A stretch of DNA of 64,000 nucleotides from Paenibacillus_AM sp052180255 (GCF_052180255.1 NZ_CP197466.1:248001-312000), one strand, 5' to 3'; positions 41,155-50,036 are shown, counted from the stretch's first letter. Translations and numbers: made by a program. Notes: generated by a model not told the origin, from the letters alone.

Positions 41155-41697
41155 ATGTCACGTATTGGTCGCAAGCCCATTACAATTCCTAGCGGTGTGA
41201 CTGTAACCCTAGATAATACCTTGATTACAGTAAAAGGACCGAAAGGTACTTTAACTCGTGATCTTCATAAAGATATGAAAGTCAGCGTTCAAGACGATAT
41301 GATTAACGTAGAACGTCCATCCGAACATAAATTGCATCGCTCCCTGCACGGTACAACTCGCAGCGTGATCGCAAACATGGTTAACGGTGTAACGGAAGGT
41401 TACGTTAAGTCCCTTGAGCTAGTAGGCGTAGGTTATCGTGCTAACAAAACTGGCGACAAGCTAGTTTTGAACGTAGGATACTCTCACCCAGTAGAATTCA
41501 CTCCTGCAGCAGGCATTGAGTTCGAAGTTCCTGTGAATACGAAAGTAATCGTTAAAGGAATCGATAAAGAACTTGTTGGTGCAATTGCTGCTAAAATTCG
41601 TTCCGTACGCGAACCTGAGCCATACAAAGGTAAAGGTATTAAGTACGAAGGCGAACGCATCCTTCGTAAAGAAGGTAAAGCTGGTAAGAAGAAATAA
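41155..41697 (+). CDS. rplF: Ribosomal protein L6 (uL6)
   Basis: 180 aa from ATG 41155 with TGGAGGTG upstream. Its two similar domains sit near the sarcin-ricin loop and L12 stalk. MSRIGRKPITIPSGVTV starts domain 1, and LELVGVGYRANKTGDKLVLNVGYSHPVEF lies in domain 1-2. The C-terminal PEPYKGKGIKYEGERILRKEGKAGKK is the family signature. Confidence 0.97.
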   Translation: MSRIGRKPITIPSGVTVTLDNTLITVKGPKGTLTRDLHKDMKVSVQDDMINVERPSEHKLHRSLHGTTRSVIANMVNGVTEGYVKSLELVGVGYRANKTGDKLVLNVGYSHPVEFTPAAGIEFEVPVNTKVIVKGIDKELVGAIAAKIRSVREPEPYKGKGIKYEGERILRKEGKAGKKK

Positions 41698-41820
41698 GAC
41701 CGCTAATTGGCTAGCCTTTCAATCAATCATAGTCTTTTACAAAGAGATGTTTGATTCCAAGATGGCTAATTCATCTAAAGAGGCAAAGGCTTCTTAATAA
41801 AGATGAAAGGAGTACAATCC

Positions 41821-42183
41821 ATGATTACTAAAAGCGACAAAAATAAAGCGCGCTTGAAGAGACATCTTCGTGTACGTAAAAAAATCGAAGGTACGACTGC
41901 TCGTCCTCGTTTGAACATATTCCGTTCTTCGAAACACATGTACGCACAAATTATTGATGACGTTCAAGGCATTACACTTGCTGCTGCATCAACTCAAGAG
42001 AAAGAATTGAGCGAAGGCAATGGCGGTAACGTAGAAGCTGCTCGTAAAGTTGGAGCACTAATCGCGACTCGTGCTAAAGAAAAAGGCATCGATAAAGTGG
42101 TATTTGACCGTAGCGGATATTTATATCATGGTCGTGTTCAAGCGCTTGCTGATGCAGCGCGTGAAGCAGGACTTGAATTCTAG
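41821..42183 (+). CDS. rplR: Ribosomal protein L18 (uL18)
   Basis: 120 aa from ATG 41821, with AAAGGAG ten bases upstream; the ATG at 41803 lies before that site and is rejected. It binds 5S rRNA with L5. RLKRHLRVRKKIEGTTARPRLNIFRSSKHMYAQIIDD and DKVVFDRSGYLYHGRVQALADAAREAGLEF are typical. The ~120-base gap after rplF is the longest in the spc part and shows no structure I can name. Confidence 0.97.
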   Translation: MITKSDKNKARLKRHLRVRKKIEGTTARPRLNIFRSSKHMYAQIIDDVQGITLAAASTQEKELSEGNGGNVEAARKVGALIATRAKEKGIDKVVFDRSGYLYHGRVQALADAAREAGLEF

Positions 42184-42210
42184 TCAGTAAATTTAAAAGG
42201 AGGTATAGAC

Positions 42211-42708
42211 TTGCGAGTAGATCCGAATACTTTAGAACTCACTGAAAAAGTTGTTCATATTAACCGCGTTGCTAAAGTAGTAAAAGGCGGACGTCGCTTC
42301 AGCTTTAGTGCACTCGTTGTTGTAGGCGATGGCAAAGGCTGGGTAGGCGCAGGGATCGGTAAAGCTTCCGAGGTTCCAGATGCGATTCGTAAAGGAATCG
42401 AAGATGCTAAGAAAAACTTGATCCATATTCCTATCGTAGGAACAACAATTCCTCACTTAGTGAACGGAAAATTTGGTGCAGGACACGTACTTCTGAAACC
42501 TGCATCACAAGGTACTGGAGTTATTGCTGGTGGTCCTGTACGTGCAGTACTTGAACTTGCTGGTATTGGCGATATTTTAACAAAATCTCTTGGTTCCTCG
42601 AATTCCATGAACATGGTAAACGCTACTTTGGAAGGGTTGTCCCGTCTGAAGAAAGCTGACGAGGTAGCAAAGCTTCGCGGTAAAACCGTAAAAGAGCTGT
42701 TAGGTTAG
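42211..42708 (+). CDS. rpsE: Ribosomal protein S5 (uS5)
   Basis: 165 aa from TTG 42211 with AAAAGGAGG eight bases upstream. It lies at the mRNA entry channel and helps accuracy. TEKVVHINRVAKVVKGGRRFSFSALVVVGDGKGWVG is the double-stranded-RNA-like domain, with the loop linked elsewhere to spectinomycin resistance intact. VIAGGPVRAVLELAGIGDILTKSLGSSN is in the C-terminal domain. Confidence 0.97.
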   Translation: MRVDPNTLELTEKVVHINRVAKVVKGGRRFSFSALVVVGDGKGWVGAGIGKASEVPDAIRKGIEDAKKNLIHIPIVGTTIPHLVNGKFGAGHVLLKPASQGTGVIAGGPVRAVLELAGIGDILTKSLGSSNSMNMVNATLEGLSRLKKADEVAKLRGKTVKELLG

Positions 42709-42719
42709 GAGGGGTAAAC

Positions 42720-42908
42720 ATGGCGAAACAACTTCAAATTACCCTAAAGCGCAGTCTTATTGGTCGTCCAGAGGGGCAAAGAGTAACAGTGAACACACTT
42801 GGTCTACGTAAGTTGCACCAAACTGTAGTTCAAGCTGACAATGCTGCAATCCGCGGCATGGTTAACCAAGTGTCTCACTTGGTAGAAGTTAAAGAAATCG
42901 AAGCGTAA
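42720..42908 (+). CDS. rpmD: Ribosomal protein L30 (uL30), short bacterial form
   Basis: 62 aa from ATG 42720 with TAGGAGGGG upstream. KQLQITLKRSLIGRPEGQRVTVNTLGLRKLHQTVVQ is the ferredoxin-like L30 core, and GMVNQVSHLVEVKEI ends it. It sits between rpsE and rplO as usual. Confidence 0.96.
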   Translation: MAKQLQITLKRSLIGRPEGQRVTVNTLGLRKLHQTVVQADNAAIRGMVNQVSHLVEVKEIEA

Positions 42909-42938
42909 TGCTTACAATAGCTTAGAGGAGGTGCAACG

Positions 42939-43379
42939 ATGAAGTTACATGAGCTTAGTTCTGCTGTAGGTGCTCGTCATACTCGTAAACGTGTCGGCCG
43001 TGGTGCTGGTAGTGGTATGGGTAAAACGTCAACTCGCGGTCACAAAGGTCAAAATTCGCGTTCTGGCGGCGGTGTTCGTCCAGGATTCGAGGGTGGTCAA
43101 AACCCATTGTACCGTCGTTTGCCGAAGCGTGGATTTAACAACCCGAATCGCAAAGTATTTGCGATTGTTAACTTGACAGAACTTAACCAATTTGCAGAAG
43201 GCACAGAAGTGACTCCAGAAGTTTTAATGACATCTGGAATTGTCAAATCTCCTAAAGACGGCATCAAGATCTTGGGCAACGGTGAACTAACTGTTAAATT
43301 GACAGTTAAAGCAAATAAGTTCTCTCAATCTGCGGTGGATAAAATCCAGGCTGCCGGTGGTCAATCTGAGGTGATTTAA
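42939..43379 (+). CDS. rplO: Ribosomal protein L15 (uL15)
   Basis: 146 aa from ATG 42939 with AGAGGAGGTG upstream. It is a 50S assembly protein with a Gly/Arg-rich extended N-terminus (RKRVGRGAGSGMGKTSTRGHKGQNSRSGGGVRPGFEGGQNPLYRRLPKRGF). The globular C-terminal part ends in GGQSEVI. The stop TAA shares one base with the secY ATG (TAATG), so translation is coupled. Confidence 0.97.
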   Translation: MKLHELSSAVGARHTRKRVGRGAGSGMGKTSTRGHKGQNSRSGGGVRPGFEGGQNPLYRRLPKRGFNNPNRKVFAIVNLTELNQFAEGTEVTPEVLMTSGIVKSPKDGIKILGNGELTVKLTVKANKFSQSAVDKIQAAGGQSEVI

Positions 43380-44689
43380 TGTTTCGTACCTTATCCAATA
43401 TTTTTAAAGTAATGGATTTACGTAAACGGATAATCTTCACCCTACTTGTATTAATTATTTATCGCGTCGGTGCTTTTATTCCAGTACCGAATATCAATGC
43501 TGATGCACTTCGTCAAATTGACCAAACTGCAACAACAAACATATTCGGATTGCTCAACACATTCTCGGGGGGCGCATTGTTTCAATTCTCCATTTTTGCG
43601 ATGGGGATTATGCCTTACATTACGGCCTCCATTATCGTGCAATTGCTCTCGATGGATGTTATTCCTAAATTTGCTCAATGGGCAAAAGAGGGCGATGTCG
43701 GTAAGAAGAAGTTGACGCAAATTACTCGGTATGGCACGGTCGTGTTAGGGGTAATACAAGCGTTTGGATTTTCGATCGGATTTAACAATATGTATAGAGG
43801 TTTGGTAATTAACCCATCCCTCACTACTTATGTGTTAATTGCGATCGTGCTTACAGCAGGTACATCTTTCTTAATGTGGCTAGGGGAACAAATCACTGAA
43901 AATGGAATCGGCAACGGTATCTCCATTATCATTTTTGCAGGTATCGTAGCAGCTATTCCAGGCGGTATTGGTAAGATTGCTACGCAGTTGTTTACTGATG
44001 CTGGGGATGCTTTATTCATGAACATTATTAAAGCAGTTCTGATTCTAGTTGTTGCAATCGCGATTGTAGTCTTTGTTATCTTCGTACAACAAGGGATTCG
44101 CAAGATTCCGGTTCAATACGCTAAACGCGTGGTTGGACGCAAAATGTACGGTGGACAATCGACTCATATTCCTATGAAAGTAAATGCTGCGGGCGTTATT
44201 CCGGTTATTTTTGCTAGTTCATTAATGACCTTTCCATCGATCGTAGCTTCGTTCTGGGTAGGAAGAAGCTGGCTTGCAGACTGGATCAGTCACAATTTGA
44301 ATATATCTACAGGCGCACCGCTTGCGATGGTCCTGTATGTATTGCTAATTGTCGGATTCACGTTCTTCTATACGTTCGTACAGATGAATCCTGAACAAAT
44401 GGCAGATCAAATGAAAAAGAACGGTGGTTACATTCCGGGCGTTCGTCCAGGAAAAACAACTACCGTATACTTGACCCGCATTATGACACGTATTACTTTA
44501 ACTGGCGCATTTTTCCTTGCTTTGATTTCCATTTTGCCAATGATCTTTGGTAAAGCGGCAGGGTTGCCTAGCTCGATTTCGATCGGTGGTACATCGATCT
44601 TGATTTTAGTTGGTGTAGCTCTTGAAACGATGAAAACAATTGAAAGCCAGCTAATCAAGCGTCATTACAAAGGGTTTATTAATAAATAG
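43379..44689 (+). CDS. secY: Preprotein translocase subunit SecY
   Basis: 436 aa with about ten membrane helices, the pore of the SecYEG channel. The N-terminal KVMDLRKRIIFTLLVLIIYRVGAFIPVPNI and the plug region NTFSGGALFQFSIFAMGIMPYI are conserved. The cytoplasmic loop RKIPVQYAKRVVGRKMYGGQSTHIPMKVNAAGVIPVIFA contacts SecA and the ribosome. It is placed between rplO and adk, the standard order. SecE is at 10626. Confidence 0.97.
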   Translation: MFRTLSNIFKVMDLRKRIIFTLLVLIIYRVGAFIPVPNINADALRQIDQTATTNIFGLLNTFSGGALFQFSIFAMGIMPYITASIIVQLLSMDVIPKFAQWAKEGDVGKKKLTQITRYGTVVLGVIQAFGFSIGFNNMYRGLVINPSLTTYVLIAIVLTAGTSFLMWLGEQITENGIGNGISIIIFAGIVAAIPGGIGKIATQLFTDAGDALFMNIIKAVLILVVAIAIVVFVIFVQQGIRKIPVQYAKRVVGRKMYGGQSTHIPMKVNAAGVIPVIFASSLMTFPSIVASFWVGRSWLADWISHNLNISTGAPLAMVLYVLLIVGFTFFYTFVQMNPEQMADQMKKNGGYIPGVRPGKTTTVYLTRIMTRITLTGAFFLALISILPMIFGKAAGLPSSISIGGTSILILVGVALETMKTIESQLIKRHYKGFINK

Positions 44690-44775
44690 CTAAATAGGTT
44701 CTGATGGTTGCGCTTTTGGCGACATCGGCACCTATTGTGCTGTTTCGTTGTCAATCGCGATGGGAGGGTATCGGA

Positions 44776-45420
44776 GTGAACGTTATATTTATGGGTCCTC
44801 CTGGTGCAGGTAAAGGCACACAGGCGGAAAGAATTGTAAGTGCGTTTCATATTCCTCATATCTCTACCGGAGATGCGTTTCGTTTGGCAATGAGTCAAGA
44901 AACTCCTTTAGGTATTGAGGCAAAGGGATACGTAGATAAAGGTTTGTTAGTGCCTGATGAAATAACGAATGGAATCGTAAGGGAACGGCTTCAACAGCCT
45001 GATTGCAATGAAGGCTCCTTGCTTGATGGATTTCCAAGAACGATTGCTCAAGCAGATGCGCTTGAAGGAATCATGGAATCCTTGGGTAAAAAGATCGATC
45101 ACGTGATCAATCTTGCAGTTGATCGTAATCTACTGTTGGCTAGACTTACAGGCCGTCGGATTTGTAAATCATGCGGCGCCACGTACCATGTCGTGTTTAA
45201 CCCACCTAAACAAGAAGGCGTATGCGATAAATGTGAAGGTGAACTGTATCAGCGTTCTGATGATACAGAAGAAAAGGTTGGAACTCGTTTAGATGAGTAC
45301 GTAAACAAAACTGCTCCGCTTTTGGAATACTATCGTGGTAAAGGTTTGCTTCGTGAAGTCAACGGGGACCAGGACATCGACGTGGTTACTTCAGAAATTA
45401 GCTCACAATTGCGAGGTTAA
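44776..45420 (+). CDS. adk: Adenylate kinase, zinc-lid form
   Basis: 214 aa from GTG 44776 with GGGAGGG upstream; the frame to 44704 has no ribosome site and is not family-like. It balances AMP, ADP and ATP. The P-loop GPPGAGKGT is at residues 7-15, followed by STGDAFR, LLDGFPRT and the LID with four Cys (CKSC and CDKC), the zinc-binding long form typical of Gram-positives. It is co-transcribed with secY and map. Confidence 0.97.
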   Translation: MNVIFMGPPGAGKGTQAERIVSAFHIPHISTGDAFRLAMSQETPLGIEAKGYVDKGLLVPDEITNGIVRERLQQPDCNEGSLLDGFPRTIAQADALEGIMESLGKKIDHVINLAVDRNLLLARLTGRRICKSCGATYHVVFNPPKQEGVCDKCEGELYQRSDDTEEKVGTRLDEYVNKTAPLLEYYRGKGLLREVNGDQDIDVVTSEISSQLRG

Positions 45421-45425
45421 GCTTA

Positions 45426-46178
45426 ATGATCACTTGTAAGTCCGAAGTTGAACTTGAATTAATGCGGGAAGCCGGACGTATCGTAGCAGATACACATCGT
45501 TTGCTCAAGCAAGCGATTCGACCGAACATCACAACAAAGGAACTTGATCAAATAGCTGAGGAATATATTCGCAGTCAAGGAGCAATTCCATCTTTTAAAG
45601 GCTATGGCGGTTTTTCTGGCTCAATCTGTGCATCCGTCAACGACGAATTGGTTCACGGTATACCCGGGCCGCGTAAGCTGAATGAAGGCGACATTATCTC
45701 CATTGATATAGGAGCGCAATATAAGGGTTATCACGGGGACTCTGCATGGACTTACCCAGTTGGTGAAATATCCGACACGGCGAAACGATTGCTTGAAGTG
45801 ACCGAACAATCTTTATATGCTGGCCTTAATGAAGCAAGACCGGACGTAAGACTGTATACAATTTCTCATGCGATTCAAAAATGTGCTGAGGAAGCTGGAT
45901 TCTCGATTGTGCGTGAATATGTAGGGCATGGCATTGGTACTGAACTGCATGAAGACCCACAAATTCCGAATTATGGATTTCCGAATAAAGGCCCACTTTT
46001 GAAGCCAGGCATGGTGCTTGCCATCGAGCCGATGGTTAACGTAGGAGAGCGCTACGTGAAAACGTTGCAGGATAATTGGACAGTCGTTACTGTGGATGGT
46101 TCCTTTTGCGCTCACTTTGAGCATACGATTGCAATTACTGCTGACGGCTATGAGATTTTGACGAAGTCAAATGATTAG
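45426..46178 (+). CDS. map: Methionine aminopeptidase
   Basis: 250 aa removing the initiator Met from new proteins. The five metal ligands typical of type I are visible: DIGAQYKGYHGD (two Asp), VGHGIG (His), AIEPM (Glu) and FEHTIAI (Glu). The start is ATG 45426, five bases after adk, with GAGG as a modest ribosome site. Type Ia, without N-terminal extension. Confidence 0.96.
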   Translation: MITCKSEVELELMREAGRIVADTHRLLKQAIRPNITTKELDQIAEEYIRSQGAIPSFKGYGGFSGSICASVNDELVHGIPGPRKLNEGDIISIDIGAQYKGYHGDSAWTYPVGEISDTAKRLLEVTEQSLYAGLNEARPDVRLYTISHAIQKCAEEAGFSIVREYVGHGIGTELHEDPQIPNYGFPNKGPLLKPGMVLAIEPMVNVGERYVKTLQDNWTVVTVDGSFCAHFEHTIAITADGYEILTKSND

Positions 46179-46203
46179 CATCGCAGAACGTAGGTGAGGA
46201 TGA

Positions 46204-46512
46204 GTGGAAGAACAAGGAACACCTCAAGTTGGACAGATCGTCAAGGTGCTGCGTGGTAGAGAAGAAAGTAAATTTGCTGTAATTGTTAGTATCGTGGATA
46301 ATAAATTTGTTCTCATTGCTGACGGAGACAAGCGAAAGTTCGATTTACCTAAAAAGAAGAACATTCTTCATTTGCAGCTCATGGATGAAATCCCTTCTGA
46401 AGTGGAAACCAGCTTGAAGGAAACAGGACGTGTTACAAACGGAAAGTTGCGATTTGCGCTGAAACGATTTTCAGATAAAATGCAATTTAGTACAGATGAG
46501 AGAGGAGAATGA
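46204..46512 (+). CDS. KOW-domain RNA-binding protein (L14e-like, YbzG family)
   Basis: 102 aa from GTG 46204 with TAGGTGAGGATGA upstream. The N-terminal ~60 residues (VGQIVKVLRGREESKFAVIVSIVDNKFVLIADGDKRKFDLPKKKN) form a KOW/SH3-like domain related to archaeal-eukaryotic L14e. The rest is polar. Bacillales keep it between map and infA, which points to translation, but no role is established. The stop is three bases before infA. Confidence 0.88.
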   Translation: MEEQGTPQVGQIVKVLRGREESKFAVIVSIVDNKFVLIADGDKRKFDLPKKKNILHLQLMDEIPSEVETSLKETGRVTNGKLRFALKRFSDKMQFSTDERGE

Positions 46513-46515
46513 CAG

Positions 46516-46734
46516 TTGGCCAAAGAAGATGTGATTGAAGTAGAAGGCACCGTAATTGAACCACTTCCCAACGCTATGTTCAAAGTAGAATTGGAGAACG
46601 GTCATAAAATTTTGGCGCACGTTTCTGGAAAGATCCGTATGCATTTCATTCGGATTTTACCAGGGGATAAAGTGACAGTGGAACTTTCTCCTTATGACTT
46701 AACGCGCGGCCGTATCACCTATCGATTTAAATAA
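46516..46734 (+). CDS. infA: Translation initiation factor IF-1
   Basis: 72 aa from TTG 46516 with GAGAGGAG upstream. The single OB-fold domain EDVIEVEGTVIEPLPNAMFKVELENGHKILAHVSGKIRMHFIRILPGDKVTVELSPYDLTRGRITYRFK is complete. It blocks the A site during initiation with IF-2 and IF-3. TTG is probably used to limit output, as in related genera. Confidence 0.96.
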   Translation: MAKEDVIEVEGTVIEPLPNAMFKVELENGHKILAHVSGKIRMHFIRILPGDKVTVELSPYDLTRGRITYRFK

Positions 46735-46800
46735 ATGGTAAGTTTGAGCGATTGCTTCCGAAGTGATTTCTCCTTCGGATAAATTTAGGAGGGAATCAAA

Positions 46801-46914
46801 ATGAAGGTAAGACCCTCGGTCAAACCAATTTGCGAAAAATGCAAAGTCATTCGTCGTAAGGGTAATGTAATGGTAATTTGCGAAAATCCGAAACACAAAC
46901 AAAAACAAGGATAA
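46801..46914 (+). CDS. rpmJ: Ribosomal protein L36 (bL36), zinc-binding form
   Basis: 37 codons plus stop from ATG 46801, with AGGAGGG upstream. MKVRPSVKPICEKCKVIRR continues to VICENPKHK, giving the zinc ligands C11, C14, C27 and H32 of the C+ form. It is the smallest 50S protein and sits between infA and rpsM as in all Bacillales. Confidence 0.97.
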   Translation: MKVRPSVKPICEKCKVIRRKGNVMVICENPKHKQKQG

Positions 46915-46928
46915 GGAGGTGCTTGTAA

Positions 46929-47297
46929 ATGGCTCGTATAGCTGGCGTTGACTTACCTCGTGATAAGCGCGTAGTAATTGCATTGACATATATTTTTGGT
47001 ATCGGTACAACGACTTCCCAAAAAATCATTGCTACAACTGGTATTAGCCCAGACACTCGCGTACGTGATTTAACTGAAGACGAAGTAAGCAAAATCCGTG
47101 AAGCGATTGACAAGACTCTTAAGGTTGAAGGTGACCTTCGTCGTGAAATCGCACTTAACATCAAACGTCTAATTGAAATTGGCTGCTACCGTGGTATTCG
47201 CCACCGTCGTGGTTTACCAGTTCGTGGACAACGCACGAAGACTAATGCTCGTACTCGCAAAGGTCCTCGTCGTACAGTAGCTAACAAGAAAAAATAA
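46929..47297 (+). CDS. rpsM: Ribosomal protein S13 (uS13)
   Basis: 122 aa from ATG 46929 with AAGGAGGTG upstream. It contacts P-site tRNA and L5 through a bridge. MARIAGVDLPRDKRVVIALTYIFGIG starts it, and the basic tail RGLPVRGQRTKTNARTRKGPRRTVANKKK reaches the decoding site. It opens the alpha part. No E. coli-type S4 pseudoknot was recognised upstream. Confidence 0.97.
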   Translation: MARIAGVDLPRDKRVVIALTYIFGIGTTTSQKIIATTGISPDTRVRDLTEDEVSKIREAIDKTLKVEGDLRREIALNIKRLIEIGCYRGIRHRRGLPVRGQRTKTNARTRKGPRRTVANKKK

Positions 47298-47315
47298 TAA
47301 AGGGGGTTAGATCTC

Positions 47316-47711
47316 ATGGCTAAACCTAAAAAAGTCGTTCGTACAAAACGTCGCGATCGTAAAAATATTGAATCTGGCGTGGCACACATTCGCTCCACTT
47401 TCAATAACACGATCGTAACGATCACAGATCCACACGGAAATGCTATTTCATGGGCAAGTTCCGGTGGTATGGGTTTCAAAGGTTCTCGTAAAAGCACACC
47501 ATTTGCTGCGCAAATGGCAGCTGAAACAGCAGCTAAAGCTGCAATGGAACACGGCATGAAAGTTGTTGAGGTAATGGTTAAAGGTCCAGGAGCTGGACGT
47601 GAAGCAGCGATTCGTTCTTTGCAAGCGGCTGGTCTTGAAGTTAACTTAATCAAAGACGTGACTCCAGTTCCACATAACGGCTGTCGCCCTCCAAAACGTC
47701 GTCGCGTCTAA
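47316..47711 (+). CDS. rpsK: Ribosomal protein S11 (uS11)
   Basis: 131 aa from ATG 47316 with AAGGGGG upstream. It lies on the 30S platform near the anti-Shine-Dalgarno region. GVAHIRSTFNNTIVTITDPHGNAISWASSGGMGFKGSRKSTPFAAQ and the C-terminal TPVPHNGCRPPKRRRV are diagnostic. About 120 bases separate it from rpoA, with a possible promoter in between. Confidence 0.97.
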   Translation: MAKPKKVVRTKRRDRKNIESGVAHIRSTFNNTIVTITDPHGNAISWASSGGMGFKGSRKSTPFAAQMAAETAAKAAMEHGMKVVEVMVKGPGAGREAAIRSLQAAGLEVNLIKDVTPVPHNGCRPPKRRRV

Positions 47712-47728
47712 TTTTGAGGATCATGCTG

Positions 47729-47737
47729 TGGTATAAT
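47729..47737 (+). promoter_or_regulatory. Possible extended -10 promoter before rpoA
   Basis: TGGTATAAT is a perfect extended -10 in the 120-base spacer. No -35 match lies at normal distance, so this is tentative. Confidence 0.4.
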
Positions 47738-47832
47738 TATCCAAATATGGTTAATAATAATCTGATGGGTAGTTATACTGCGCGTTTTAAAGTTTGTCCC
47801 AGGAAACGACGTTTTGAAGGAGGGTTCATTTG

Positions 47833-48777
47833 ATGATTGAGATCGAAAAGCCAAAAATAGAAACCGTAGCCCTCAGCGAGGATGGTTCATACGGTAAGTT
47901 CGTAGTAGAGCCGCTTGAGCGTGGATACGGTACAACTTTAGGTAATTCACTACGTCGTATCTTACTCTCTTCTTTGCCGGGAGCAGCAGTTACATCGGTT
48001 CAAATTGACGGTGTCTTGCACGAGTTCTCGACGATTCCAGGTGTAATGGAAGATGTAACAGAAATCATCCTAAACCTGAAAGGGTTGTCTCTCAAAATTC
48101 ATTCCGATGAGGAAAAAATATTAGAGATTGATGCAGAGGGCGAAGGCCCTGTTCTTGCAGGAGATATCCGTGGTGACAGTGATGTCGAGATTCTTAATCC
48201 GGATCTACACATTGCTACGTTGTCCTCGGATTCTCGTCTTCATATGCGAATCCATGCTAACCGCGGTCGTGGTTATGTGGCATCGGATAAGAACAAGAGA
48301 GAAGAGCAACTCATCGGTTTAATTCCGGTTGATTCGATTTACACGCCAATTACCCGTGTGAATTACAGTGTGGAAAATACTCGTGTTGGTCAAGTCACTA
48401 ACTATGACAAATTGACGCTCGAAGTATGGACTGATGGCAGCATTCGACCAGAAGAAGCTGTTAGTTTAGGTGCTAAAATTCTTACAGAACACTTGATGCT
48501 GTTCGTTGGTTTGACTGACGAAGCTAAAGACGCTGAGATTATGGTTGAAAAAGAAGAAGACAAAAAAGAAAAAGTTCTTGAGATGACTATCGAAGAACTA
48601 GATCTTTCTGTTCGTTCTTACAACTGTTTGAAGCGTGCTGGTATCAACTCTGTACAAGAATTGATCACCAAGACAGAAGAAGATATGATGAAAGTGCGTA
48701 ACCTTGGCCGTAAATCTCTTGAAGAAGTTCAAGAGAAGCTTGAAGAGCTTGGTTTAGGACTGCGCGCGGAAGACTAG
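47833..48777 (+). CDS. rpoA: RNA polymerase alpha subunit
   Basis: 314 aa from ATG 47833 with GAAGGAGGG upstream (TTG 47830 is one codon earlier). The N-terminal assembly domain (FVVEPLERGYGTTLGNSLRRILLSSLPGAAVTS) and the C-terminal DNA/activator-binding domain (LDLSVRSYNCLKRAGINSVQELITKTEEDMMKVRNLGRKS) are both complete. It completes polymerase with rpoB and rpoC of this window. Confidence 0.98.
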   Translation: MIEIEKPKIETVALSEDGSYGKFVVEPLERGYGTTLGNSLRRILLSSLPGAAVTSVQIDGVLHEFSTIPGVMEDVTEIILNLKGLSLKIHSDEEKILEIDAEGEGPVLAGDIRGDSDVEILNPDLHIATLSSDSRLHMRIHANRGRGYVASDKNKREEQLIGLIPVDSIYTPITRVNYSVENTRVGQVTNYDKLTLEVWTDGSIRPEEAVSLGAKILTEHLMLFVGLTDEAKDAEIMVEKEEDKKEKVLEMTIEELDLSVRSYNCLKRAGINSVQELITKTEEDMMKVRNLGRKSLEEVQEKLEELGLGLRAED

Positions 48778-48793
48778 AGGAGGTAAAAAGAAC

Positions 48794-49162
48794 ATGGCAC
48801 TTTATCAAAAATTAGGCCGTAACTCCAGTGCACGGAAAGCATTGTTCCGTGACCTCGTAACGGATCTATTTTTACATGAACGCATTCAAACAACTGAGTC
48901 GAAAGCGAAGGAAGTTCGTTCGATCGCTGAAAAGTTGATTACAACTGCTAAGCGCGGAGATCTTCACGCTCGTCGTCAAGTAGCTTCTTTTGTTCGTCGC
49001 GAAACTTTAGACGGACAACAAGATGCTATCCAAAAATTGTTTGCAGAGCTTGCACCTCGTTACAGCGAGCGTCCAGGCGGATACACACGAATCCTTAAAG
49101 TAGGACCTCGTCGTGGAGATGCTGCTCCAATGGTATTTTTGGAACTTGTTGATCGCGCATAA
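48794..49162 (+). CDS. rplQ: Ribosomal protein L17 (bL17)
   Basis: 122 aa from ATG 48794 with GAGGAGGTAAAAAG upstream. It is a 50S protein near the tunnel exit. YQKLGRNSSARKALFRDLVTDLFLHERIQTTESKAKEVRSIAEKLIT and the C-terminal GGYTRILKVGPRRGDAAPMVFLELV are diagnostic. It is the last gene of the S10-spc-alpha run and is followed by a terminator. Confidence 0.97.
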   Translation: MALYQKLGRNSSARKALFRDLVTDLFLHERIQTTESKAKEVRSIAEKLITTAKRGDLHARRQVASFVRRETLDGQQDAIQKLFAELAPRYSERPGGYTRILKVGPRRGDAAPMVFLELVDRA

Positions 49163-49170
49163 AATTGGGA

Positions 49171-49214
49171 AAGGGTGGAAGGAATCTTTTGATTCTGATG
49201 AAGCCCTTTTTTTT
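49171..49214 (+). terminator. Terminator after rplQ
   Basis: AAGGG (49171-49175) closes on CCCTT (49204-49208), with an inner GAATC/GATTC stem, followed by a run of eight or nine Ts. Confidence 0.8.
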
Positions 49215-49261
49215 GCACCTAAAATCGATGTACAACTTGTAATACCTGGGGGAATCTGAAC

Positions 49262-50026
49262 GTGAGAAACCTACGTTTTGTCGTTGCTTACGACGGCACC
49301 AAGTATTCGGGATTTCAAACTCAACCTGATGCGTTAACGATTCAAGATGAGCTTGAAGGAGCTATCATGAATTTAACGGGTGAAAAAGTTAAAATTATAG
49401 CGTCTGGCAGAACTGATGCAGGGGTGCATGCAAAAGGTCAGGTATTTAATTTTATGACAATTTCCCAAATTCCAGTGGAACGCTGGTGCTTGGCACTTAA
49501 TACACGACTACCTCGTGATATTGTGACACGCCATGCACAAGAGGTACCACTTGAGTTTCATTCGAGGCATGCAGCGAAGCTAAAAACTTACAGTTATACG
49601 ATTCGCACAGGCCGGTTTCCAGACGTGTTTAGCCGGCAATACCAGCTGCATCATCCCGCTCGATTAGACGCGGAGGCAATGCGTGAAGGGCTGGAGCACT
49701 TACGAGGTGAGCATGACTTCACTTCATTTTGTTCCGTTCGCAGCACCAAGCAAAGTCACGTGCGTACGTTATATGATGTGCGACTTGAGGTGCTGGAGGA
49801 AGAATATGATTTAGGTTATAACTCTCCATCAGTCATTCGAATTGTAATGACGGGTAATGGCTTTTTATATAATATGGTTCGAATTATTGTCGGGACACTT
49901 CTGCAAATCGGTACTGGTAAGAGATCGAGTGGGGATATGGCTCGTATATTAGCTGCTAAAGATCGTTCCAAAGCGGGACCAACTGCGGAAGCGCATGGTT
50001 TGATGCTGCTGAATGTCCAATACTGA
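49262..50026 (+). CDS. truA: tRNA pseudouridine synthase A (positions 38-40)
   Basis: 254 aa from GTG 49262 with a G-rich site upstream. It converts uridines of the anticodon arm to pseudouridine. The catalytic Asp is D52 in ASGRTDAGVHAKGQ. YDGTKYSGFQTQ and FLYNMVRIIVGTLLQIGTGKRS are other TruA motifs. ECF transporter genes that often lie between rplQ and truA in Bacillales are absent here. Confidence 0.95.
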   Translation: MRNLRFVVAYDGTKYSGFQTQPDALTIQDELEGAIMNLTGEKVKIIASGRTDAGVHAKGQVFNFMTISQIPVERWCLALNTRLPRDIVTRHAQEVPLEFHSRHAAKLKTYSYTIRTGRFPDVFSRQYQLHHPARLDAEAMREGLEHLRGEHDFTSFCSVRSTKQSHVRTLYDVRLEVLEEEYDLGYNSPSVIRIVMTGNGFLYNMVRIIVGTLLQIGTGKRSSGDMARILAAKDRSKAGPTAEAHGLMLLNVQY

Positions 50027-50036
50027 AAAAAATAGG

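Noticed and set aside
44704..44775. N-terminal extension of adk
   Set aside because: No ribosome site, and adenylate kinase begins MNVIFMGPPG at GTG 44776.
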